64,000 bases of DNA, from positions 1,116,001 to 1,180,000 of the forward strand of contig FQLW01000006.1 of assembly GCA_900120415.1 (NCBI GenBank), written 5' to 3'. This DNA is from Urmitella timonensis (GTDB lineage: Bacteria > Actinomycetota > Actinomycetes > Actinomycetales > Actinomycetaceae). The notes under the pieces are model-generated. The model was not told where the DNA came from. It worked only from the letters and a program-made list of their open reading frames with translations, and did no database searches. Each line of letters starts with the position of its first letter. The first letter of the stretch is position 1. A program made the translations under genes and the position numbers. Below, piece after piece: positions 57,581 to 64,000 of the stretch.

Positions 57581-59179
57581 TTATAAGCCACCGATGATTT
57601 GTGCGATTAGGATCTTACCCACCATCGCCAAGGGGTATACCAGGGAGTAACCAAGCGCCACTCGCGGATCAAAGTTAGTACGGTTATTTGCATAGGCGAG
57701 GACGGCCGGCTGAGTTTGCGCCCCAGCCAACAGACCAGATAGGCGGGTTCCACCCATCTTGAAGCCGTAGCGCATCACGAAATACAAACCGAAGCCTACG
57801 GTGAGGGTAACTGCCATACCCACCAGTAGAATCCCTAGCCACGCCCCGGAAGTAAAGGCTTTCATAATCTGACCACCAGCTTTATAGCCAGCTTGAGCCA
57901 AGAACACCAACAGACCGAACTCGGCAAGCACCTGACTGGCGGTATAAGGCAAAGCGGTGGGGAAGGGGCCAATGCGTCCTACCCGGCCGAAAATAAGCCC
58001 TACTAGCAGCGTTCCAGCTGCAGAACCAATCGTGAAGTACTCGCCACTAGGAGTAAGAATGGGGAACTCACCGATTAGCAGTCCCAAAACCATGCCGACA
58101 CCTAAAGCCACCGGATTAATAGAAGTCAAGCCGGTAGTGGAATCCCCAAAATACTTGGATAGCTCTTTAAGGTTTTTGGTGGGTGCCACTACCCGAACCC
58201 GGTCGCCCATCTGAAGTACCAGGTCAGCGCGCCCTAGCATATCGGTATCGCCACGCCGTACCCGCGACACGGTCGCTTGGTAACGTTCCTCTAGGCCAAG
58301 CTCCCCTAAAGTGCGTCCAGCCAGCTTCGGATCAGAAATAGTGATTCGGCGATAGTCCCAATCCCGCCGGTCGGCAGCAAGGGAAATCGACGAACCATGT
58401 CCCAGTTCAGAAACCACTTCGACCACCAAGTTTTGCGGACCAACTACGGTCACCAGGCAGCCTTTACCGAGTTTAGTGTCGGCAGTGGGACGCACAATAG
58501 GCCCGTCCTCGGTTTCCCGAAGCCGGGAAAAACGCACGTTTTCGCCAACATGGGCACGGATATCGCGCACCGAGGGGCGGTCGTCCCGCTCAACCCGCAC
58601 CGTGCGAGAAACCAAAGATGCGGGGCGGTCTTTATCGTTCTTGCCATAGTTGAGAGCTAAGGTAGCCACGATTAGCATTCCGAATACGCCAAATAAGTAG
58701 GCAATGGAATAGGCAACGGTTGCCGACTGTTCATCGCCCGAGGCTGCGCCGGCAGCAGCTAGTGCCGGGGTGTTAGTAATTGCGCCCGCAAAAGTACCGC
58801 CGATAGTGGCCGCGTCCATCCCCGCGATTTTGCCTAGCACGCAGGCCACTACGCCCCCGCCGGCTAAAACCGCGAAAGTAGCGGCCATAATCCCTAAAGA
58901 TTTTTTAAGAGAAGCAAAGAAAGAATTACCCGAGTTAATCCCGATGGCAAAAGCGAACAGTGCCAAACCGAGTTTTCCGAACTCGTGCGGGAATTTGGAA
59001 ACCATATCCACGCCCTCGGCAGTACCCCAAGCGGAAATCCCGATAGCTAGGAAAAGGACGGCCGCTGCGCCCAGCCCGATTCCCTTGAAACGGAAATGAC
59101 CGAGATACATTCCAATGCCGATTAATCCGAAAAGTACAAGTACAGGTTGTGCTGCCAGATATTGGAAAACTGTCTGCAC
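57581..59179 (-). CDS. Aspartate:alanine exchanger (AspT/YidE-YbjL) family transporter
   Basis: A 532-residue protein with two AspT-type membrane halves (about 1-180 and 370-532) separated by two TrkA_C (RCK-C) domains (VRVERDDRPSVRDIRAHVG, ISDPKLAGRTLGELGLEERYQATVSRVRRGD). Conserved GLAGAQTQPAVLAYAN-type segment near the end. GTG start with AAGGAGG 6-7 nt upstream. Substrate is not determinable; family members carry aspartate/alanine or other organic acids. Confidence 0.88.
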   Translation of the reverse strand: MQTVFQYLAAQPVLVLFGLIGIGMYLGHFRFKGIGLGAAAVLFLAIGISAWGTAEGVDMVSKFPHEFGKLGLALFAFAIGINSGNSFFASLKKSLGIMAATFAVLAGGGVVACVLGKIAGMDAATIGGTFAGAITNTPALAAAGAASGDEQSATVAYSIAYLFGVFGMLIVATLALNYGKNDKDRPASLVSRTVRVERDDRPSVRDIRAHVGENVRFSRLRETEDGPIVRPTADTKLGKGCLVTVVGPQNLVVEVVSELGHGSSISLAADRRDWDYRRITISDPKLAGRTLGELGLEERYQATVSRVRRGDTDMLGRADLVLQMGDRVRVVAPTKNLKELSKYFGDSTTGLTSINPVALGVGMVLGLLIGEFPILTPSGEYFTIGSAAGTLLVGLIFGRVGRIGPFPTALPYTASQVLAEFGLLVFLAQAGYKAGGQIMKAFTSGAWLGILLVGMAVTLTVGFGLYFVMRYGFKMGGTRLSGLLAGAQTQPAVLAYANNRTNFDPRVALGYSLVYPLAMVGKILIAQIIGGL

Positions 59180-59460
59180 GATACCTCCTTAATGAAATAC
59201 GTAGCTCCTTCTATGATTTCATACCCAAATCACGCCGCGTTAGTCGAAAGTCCGTCCTAAGTTGGCAATCAAAGAGGAGTTAATCACGATTTCGAGGTAA
59301 AACGGAGGGAGAAGGGGTGTCTCCTATGTAGCCAAGTGGTGGGAGCGGAAATAAACACTATCGGGTTAATAGCGCCTAGCAACCGAAAGCCAGTCGGTTC
59401 GTATCAAAAGCTGAGACGCTTCCGCCCGCTGGCTATTGGTCGCGTAGCGTTTGAATTGTT

Positions 59461-59532
59461 ATGGCGAAACGAATTACGAACCTAGTCAGCCTAGTACTGC
59501 TGGTAGTACCGGGCGGGGCTAGTCGCGTCTAA
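59461..59532 (+). CDS. Branched-chain amino acid leader peptide of the ilv operon
   Basis: ATG to TAA, 23 codons: MAKRITNLVSLVLLVV followed by PGGASRV. Ten residues are Ile, Leu or Val, including six consecutive (LVLLVV, 59491-59508). It is followed by an intrinsic terminator and then ilvB, the classic layout of ilvBNC attenuation: when charged tRNAs for branched-chain amino acids are scarce the ribosome stalls and the terminator fails to form. TAGCGT (59445-59450) lies 10 nt before the ATG, so the transcript would start only a few nucleotides upstream. The 280 nt before it (59180-59460) hold no gene I can support. Confidence 0.88.
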   Translation: MAKRITNLVSLVLLVVPGGASRV

Positions 59533-59547
59533 AAACGTTTCAGATGC

Positions 59548-59579
59548 AAAGCCCTAGGTAATGAACCTGGGGCTTTTTT
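59548..59579 (+). terminator. ilv operon attenuator terminator
   Basis: AAAGCCCTAGGT (59548-59559) pairs with ACCTGGGGCTTT (59565-59576) with one G-U pair, followed by TTT. GGGCT at 59516-59520, at the end of the leader ORF, can pair with AGCCC (59550-59554) as a competing antiterminator. Confidence 0.88.
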
Positions 59580-59622
59580 ATTTAAAGAAAACAGGGAAAA
59601 CACACAGGAACGGGGAACAAGG

Positions 59623-61407
59623 ATGAGTGACAAAGAGCAAAAACCCGGCGGAGCGCCTCCTGGAGAAAGGATGAGCGGAGCTCGGGCAGTAGTCGCTACC
59701 CTGGAACGCCTGGGAGTGACCGATGTGTTTGGTTTACCCGGCGGGGCAATCATGCCGGTCTTCGACGCCCTCTACGACTCGAACATTAACCAAATTCTGG
59801 TACGGCACGAACAAGCTGCGGGACACGCAGCAGAAGGATATGCCCTTTCCAGCGGGAAAACCGGAGTCGCGATTGTAACTTCTGGGCCGGGAGCCACCAA
59901 TCTGATGACCGCCCTGGCAGATGCCCACATGGATTCAATACCGTTATTAGCTATTTCCGGGCAAGTATCGGCCAACGCCATCGGTACAGATGCTTTTCAA
60001 GAAGCCGATGTAGTCGGAGTGTCCATGCCGATTACCAAACACAATTTCTTGGTAACCGAGCCCGAAGAGATTCCCGCTACCCTTGCCCAGGCCTACCACC
60101 TGGCCTCTACTGGTCGTAAAGGCCCAGTGCTGGTAGATATCGCCAAAAATGCGCAAGTCGGCGAGCTAGATTTTTCTTGGCCGGTAACCGTGGATTTACC
60201 AGGATACAAAGTTGCCAGCAAACCGCACGTCAAACAGGTTAAAGCTGCCGCCAAACTGATGGCCAAGGCAGAACGACCCGTCCTCTATGTAGGCGGGGGA
60301 GCGTTGGCTGCCGAAGCAACGGCAGAGCTAAAGGAACTGGTGGAAGTTACCGATTTCCCGGTAGTGCTTACCCTGACCGCGCAAGGGGCGTTTCCGTCCT
60401 CGGATCCCCATTGCCTGGGAATGCCGGGGATGCATGGTTCGGTTCCGGCGGTGACCGCCTTGCAACGCGCGGACGTGATGGTGGCGCTAGGGACGCGTTT
60501 CGATGACCGGGTAACTGGTCGCCTAGATGCTTTTGCCCCGGATGCGAAAGTGATACACGCCGATATTGACCCCGCCGAAATCTCGAAAAACCGGGTAGCA
60601 GACATACCGATCGTGGGAGATTTACGGCAGACCCTACAGGGATTACTGCCGAAGGTTAAAGAAGAAATGCAGCGTAACCCGCGGGACATTTCCGGTTGGA
60701 AACACCATTTGGATTACATCTGCGAGCGTTACCCGCTTGCCTATGATGAACCAGATGACGGGCTTCTCCCCGCCCAATATGTGATTAAACGTATCGGGGA
60801 AATGGTGGGTAAGGATGCGATTTACTGTACCGGTGTGGGGCAGCATCAGATGTGGTCACAGCAGTTTTTGCCGCACGAAAACCCACGCGGCTTCCTCACC
60901 TCTGCTGGATTAGGCACTATGGGGGTAGCAATTCCCGAGGCGCTCGGGGCGAAAGTTGCCAACCCGGATGCGCAAGTCTGGGCGATTGACGGGGACGGGT
61001 GTTTCCAAATGACCAACCAGGAGCTCGCGGTCGCTACCTTAGAGAATCTGCCGATTAAAGTGGCGATTATTAACAACTCGGTGCTGGGAATGGTACACCA
61101 GTGGCAAGAACTATTCTTTGACTCGCGCTTTTCCGGCACCTTGCTGCAAGACGGAGAGGGCGGAAAGGATATTCCCGACTTCGTGAAACTGGCGGAAGCC
61201 TATGGAGCGCTAGGGTTGCGGGCTCGGACTAAAGAAGAAGTGGACCAGGTAATCGCCCAGGCGATGGAAACCAATGACCGTCCGGTGGTGATTGATTTTC
61301 GAGTCTCTACCGATTCCCAGGTCTGGCCGATGGTACCGGCCGGAGAATCGAATAGCAATGTTATCTATGCAGGCGGGCAAGGGCCGGTCTGGGAAAATGA
61401 GGAGTGA
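59623..61407 (+). CDS. ilvB: Acetolactate synthase large subunit
   Basis: A 594-residue ThDP enzyme, first common step of valine, leucine and isoleucine synthesis. GLPGGAIMPVFDALYD and HEQAAGHAAEGYA with the catalytic Glu; FAD/PO-like middle domain; ThDP-Mg motif GDGCFQMTNQELAVATLENLPIKVAIINN. AAGG precedes the ATG. Its stop is followed by ilvN after 5 nt. Expression is governed by the leader attenuator. Confidence 0.97.
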   Translation: MSDKEQKPGGAPPGERMSGARAVVATLERLGVTDVFGLPGGAIMPVFDALYDSNINQILVRHEQAAGHAAEGYALSSGKTGVAIVTSGPGATNLMTALADAHMDSIPLLAISGQVSANAIGTDAFQEADVVGVSMPITKHNFLVTEPEEIPATLAQAYHLASTGRKGPVLVDIAKNAQVGELDFSWPVTVDLPGYKVASKPHVKQVKAAAKLMAKAERPVLYVGGGALAAEATAELKELVEVTDFPVVLTLTAQGAFPSSDPHCLGMPGMHGSVPAVTALQRADVMVALGTRFDDRVTGRLDAFAPDAKVIHADIDPAEISKNRVADIPIVGDLRQTLQGLLPKVKEEMQRNPRDISGWKHHLDYICERYPLAYDEPDDGLLPAQYVIKRIGEMVGKDAIYCTGVGQHQMWSQQFLPHENPRGFLTSAGLGTMGVAIPEALGAKVANPDAQVWAIDGDGCFQMTNQELAVATLENLPIKVAIINNSVLGMVHQWQELFFDSRFSGTLLQDGEGGKDIPDFVKLAEAYGALGLRARTKEEVDQVIAQAMETNDRPVVIDFRVSTDSQVWPMVPAGESNSNVIYAGGQGPVWENEE

Positions 61408-61412
61408 TCGTG

Positions 61413-61925
61413 ATGAACAATCGTCACACCCTTTCCATCCTGGTAGAGAATAAACCCGGCGTCCTCGCTAGGGTAGCTGCTCTGTTTACCAGGCGAGCTT
61501 TCAACATTCATTCCCTGGCGGTCGGAGAAACCGAAGAACCATCTATTTCTCGGATAACCGTACAGGTAGATGCGGAAGATTTACCTTTTGAGCAGGTAAC
61601 TAAACAGTTAAACAAACTGATAAACGTGCTAAAAGTGGTGGAGCTACACCCCCAGGACTCGGTTACCCGCAAGTTTGTACTGTTTAAAGTGCAAGCCAAT
61701 GATGATAACCGAGCGCAAGTCCTGCAAATCGTGGATTTGTTTAGAGCCAGCGTAGTAGATGTGCACCGCGAATCCCTGGTTATCCAGGCAGCCGGGGTGC
61801 AATCAAAACTGGAGGCACTGATGGATACCTTAGCGCCTTACGGTATCAACGAAATCGTGCAATCGGGGGCGGTCGCCATTGGCCGTGGCCCGCGTTCAAT
61901 CACAGATCAACTAAAGGAGAAGTAA
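61413..61925 (+). CDS. ilvN: Acetolactate synthase small (regulatory) subunit
   Basis: About 170 residues with an N-terminal ACT domain ([34 protein letters not shown]) that binds valine for feedback inhibition, and a C-terminal ferredoxin-like domain ([35 protein letters not shown]). ATG 61413 with GGAG 8 nt upstream is chosen; GTG 61410 and GTG 61404 are also in frame. Confidence 0.96.
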   Translation: MNNRHTLSILVENKPGVLARVAALFTRRAFNIHSLAVGETEEPSISRITVQVDAEDLPFEQVTKQLNKLINVLKVVELHPQDSVTRKFVLFKVQANDDNRAQVLQIVDLFRASVVDVHRESLVIQAAGVQSKLEALMDTLAPYGINEIVQSGAVAIGRGPRSITDQLKEK

Positions 61926-61927
61926 CA

Positions 61928-62953
61928 ATGGCTGAAATTTTTTACGACACTGACGCGGATATGACCGCTCTTGCGGGTAAGAAAGTTGCCATTATCGGTT
62001 ACGGCTCGCAAGGTCACGCCCATGCCCTTAACCTGCGCGATAGCGGGGTAGAGGTAGTCGTAGGGTTGCGGGAAGGCTCGTCCTCGGTAGCAAAAGCTGA
62101 AGAGCAGGGGCTAGAGGTCAAATCGATTGAGCAGGCAACCGCAGAGGGCGACATTGTAATGGTGCTTGCTCCTGATCAGGTGCAGCGGACGGTTTATGCC
62201 GAGCAGATTGCCCCTAATCTGAAACCGGAGGCCGCGATTTTCTTCGCCCACGGTTTCAATATCCGTTTCGGTTACATTCAGCCGGGCGCTGGTCACGACG
62301 TATGTATGGTAGCTCCGAAAGGACCCGGTCATAAGGTGCGTGCCTCCTATGAAGCCGGTTACGGTACTCCGGCAGTTATTGCGGTGGAACAGGACGAATC
62401 GGGTAACGCTTGGCAGGTCACCAAGGCCTATGCGAAAGCTCTGGGGGCGACTCGGGCGGGGGTATTGAAAACCTCCTTTACCGAGGAAACCGAAACCGAT
62501 TTGTTCGGGGAACAGGCAGTGCTCTGTGGCGGGGTATCGCACCTGATCCAAGCCGGTTTTGAGACATTGACCGAGGCCGGTTATCAACCGGAGATCGCCT
62601 ATTTTGAGGTTTGCCACGAAATGAAACAGATCGTGGATCTGATCAACGAGGGCGGGATCACCAAGCAGCGCTGGTCGTGTTCAGACACCGCTGAATACGG
62701 CGACTACGTGTCGGGGCCGCGAGTGATTACCGATCAGACCCGCCAGGCTATGCGTGACATTTTATCCGATATTCGCGACGGTTCTTTCGCGCAGCGTTTC
62801 ATCAATGATCAAGACAACGGAGCTCAGGAGTTTAAACAGATGCGTGCCACTGAAGAAGCCCACCCCATCGAGAAAGTTGGGCGCGAACTGCGTGCCATGT
62901 TCTCGTGGAATCAAAGTGATGATGACTACCAGGAAGGGCAGGCGCAGCGCTAA
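61928..62953 (+). CDS. ilvC: Ketol-acid reductoisomerase
   Basis: A 341-residue class I KARI, second step of the pathway. NADPH site [23 protein letters not shown]; Mg ligands in [17 protein letters not shown] and [33 protein letters not shown] lies before the ATG. It ends with an acidic [11 protein letters not shown] tail. Third gene of the ilvBNC operon. Confidence 0.97.
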   Translation: MAEIFYDTDADMTALAGKKVAIIGYGSQGHAHALNLRDSGVEVVVGLREGSSSVAKAEEQGLEVKSIEQATAEGDIVMVLAPDQVQRTVYAEQIAPNLKPEAAIFFAHGFNIRFGYIQPGAGHDVCMVAPKGPGHKVRASYEAGYGTPAVIAVEQDESGNAWQVTKAYAKALGATRAGVLKTSFTEETETDLFGEQAVLCGGVSHLIQAGFETLTEAGYQPEIAYFEVCHEMKQIVDLINEGGITKQRWSCSDTAEYGDYVSGPRVITDQTRQAMRDILSDIRDGSFAQRFINDQDNGAQEFKQMRATEEAHPIEKVGRELRAMFSWNQSDDDYQEGQAQR

Positions 62954-63017
62954 GGGCGGAGGCACGGTAATTGCTGAGGCATAGTGCTGGTTTGTGAAAA
63001 GATGCGAGAGGGGGCTT

Positions 63018-63072
63018 GAGCCGAGCGAAGCAAGGCTCACCGGGGTCCCCCGAGCGCTTTTCACGAGCCAGC
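63018..63072 (+). repeat. Intergenic repeat, copy A
   Basis: Contains AGCCGAGCGAAGCAAGGCTC followed by ACCGGGGTCCCCCGAGCGC, TTTTC and GAGCCAGC. The TGAGCC and GGCTCA ends can form a 6-bp hairpin. About 85% identical to copy B 87 nt downstream. Lies between ilvC and leuB. Confidence 0.85.
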
Positions 63073-63104
63073 GTCACCACCTTCAAGATTGATTTGAAGT
63101 GATT

Positions 63105-63158
63105 AAGCCGAGCGAAGCAAGGCTCACTGGGTCCCCCGAACGCTTTTCGGGAACCAGC
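63105..63158 (+). repeat. Intergenic repeat, copy B
   Basis: Same order of blocks as copy A: AGCCGAGCGAAGCAAGGCTC, ACTGGGTCCCCCGAACGC, TTTTC, GGGAACCAGC. Direct orientation. The end TCGGGAACC can pair back with GGTCCCCCGA. Ends about 30 nt before leuB, so its fold could influence leuB expression. Confidence 0.85.
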
Positions 63159-63191
63159 AAACGGTAGCGCGGAGGAAGGTTAGTAAGGACT

Positions 63192-64000
63192 GTGGAGAAA
63201 ACCATTAAGCTCGCGGTTATTCCCGGGGACGGGATTGGTAAAGAGGTCGTGGCCGAGGGGCTAAAAGTTATGGACGCTGCCTTGGCTGGTAGCGGGATTA
63301 GCATCCAAAAAACCGAGTTCAACCTGGGGGCTGCCCGCTACCTGGAAACCGGAGAGATTCTGCCCGAGGCAGAGCTGGAAAGTATTAAACGGCACGACGC
63401 GATTTTGCTGGGGGCAGTCGGAGATCCCGCGGTTCCCTCGGGAGTGCTAGAACGCGGCTTGCTGCTAAAGCTACGTTTCAGCCTGGATCACTATGTGAAT
63501 TTGCGTCCCGCCCACTACTACCGGGGCGTTCCTACTCCGCTGGCGAATCCCGGCGAGATTGACTTCGTGGTAGTTCGAGAGGGCACCGAAGGTTTGTACT
63601 GCGGTAACGGCGGGGCAATCAGGGTGGGAACTGGGCAGGAAATCGCCACTGAAGTTTCCGTTAATACCGCTTTTGGAGTCGAACGGGTGGTGCGCTTTGC
63701 ATTTGCCCAGGCTGTCAAACGGCGCCAGCACGTGACTTTAGTGCACAAACATAATGTGCTGGTTCATGCTGGGCATTTGTGGCGGCGAACGGTAGAGCAG
63801 GTATCTCAAGAATACCCCGAGGTTACCTGGGATTATGCCCATGTTGATGCCGCTACTATCTACCTGGTGCAAGACCCGGGACGCTTCGACGTAATCGTCA
63901 CCGACAACCTGTTCGGCGATATTTTGACTGACGAAGCGGGCGCTATTACTGGGGGGATTGGCCTGGCGGCCTCGGGAAATATCAACCCGGATCGCACCTT
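63192..64000 (+). CDS. leuB: 3-isopropylmalate dehydrogenase (3' truncated by window end)
   Basis: The frame opens at GTG 63192 after AGGAAGG and TAAGGA and stays open to the window end (about 269 residues visible). It begins [19 protein letters not shown] and contains [49 protein letters not shown] and [20 protein letters not shown], the isopropylmalate/isocitrate dehydrogenase signature. Third leucine-specific step; continues the branched-chain cluster. Confidence 0.95.
   Translation, partial: MEKTIKLAVIPGDGIGKEVVAEGLKVMDAALAGSGISIQKTEFNLGAARYLETGEILPEAELESIKRHDAILLGAVGDPAVPSGVLERGLLLKLRFSLDHYVNLRPAHYYRGVPTPLANPGEIDFVVVREGTEGLYCGNGGAIRVGTGQEIATEVSVNTAFGVERVVRFAFAQAVKRRQHVTLVHKHNVLVHAGHLWRRTVEQVSQEYPEVTWDYAHVDAATIYLVQDPGRFDVIVTDNLFGDILTDEAGAITGGIGLAASGNINPDRT

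Noticed and set aside
59400-59430. Possible TPP riboswitch (CTGAGA motif)
   Set aside because: Only the hexamer is present; the other thi-box segments are missing, and the ilv leader peptide explains the regulation.

Overview
The window looks like a chromosomal segment of a moderate-GC actinobacterium of the Actinomycetaceae type. Varibaculum is my best guess at genus, from overall impression only. Evidence: actinobacteria-specific neighbourhoods (ftsB-DUF501-ppx; pmt divergent from rsmI; whiB-GT2-DUF5719-DUF3499; mtrA-mtrB-lpqB), two LytR-CpsA-Psr proteins, a WXG100 protein, sortase-type surface proteins, and many GTG/TTG starts. I see no tRNA, rRNA, CRISPR array, transposase or prophage.

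Layout. 1-5.8 kb: surface-protein operon (truncated SGNH hydrolase with a LARTG sorting signal, a membrane-anchored protein, and a large parallel beta-helix protein). 5.9-8.1 kb: ftsB, DUF501 gene, ppx. 8.2-16.9 kb: pmt (minus), rsmI, metG, a BNR/sialidase-fold protein, a pcrA-type helicase. 17-21.4 kb: mdh with a perfect TetR-like palindrome in its promoter, gtrA, an RCC1-repeat surface protein, galE. 21.9-27.8 kb: an AT-rich sugar island (ABC importer, GH2 glycosidase, ArsR-type regulator with a large extra domain). 27.8-31.9 kb: two LCP proteins, ung, a LytR_C protein. 32-34.3 kb: groL behind two CIRCE elements, and a lone WXG100 gene. 34.5-38.1 kb: an HD-like protein and a two-component system. 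38.3-43.2 kb: a divergent panC, lysS, a MetE-like protein, manA. 43.4-55.9 kb: whiB, a giant glycosyltransferase, DUF5719, a zincin-like protein, DUF3499, mtrA, mtrB, lpqB, comF, hpf. 56-59.2 kb: a ThrE-type exporter and an AspT-type transporter. 59.4-64 kb: branched-chain amino-acid operon with leader-peptide attenuator (ilvB, ilvN, ilvC, leuB truncated by the window end).

How the genes fit together. Much of the window serves the envelope: LCP transferases, protein O-mannosylation (Pmt, with ManA feeding mannose metabolism), GalE/GtrA, the MtrAB-LpqB system, FtsB and wall-anchored proteins. The ilv operon carries a textbook attenuator. The sugar island looks like a self-contained import/hydrolysis/regulation cassette.

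Two window-wide patterns stand out. About a dozen genes have a TANNNT -10 hexamer exactly 6-7 nt before the start codon, the layout of leaderless transcripts. The heptamer GAGGRCG (either strand) is several-fold over-represented by eye, but I see none in the AT-rich sugar island.
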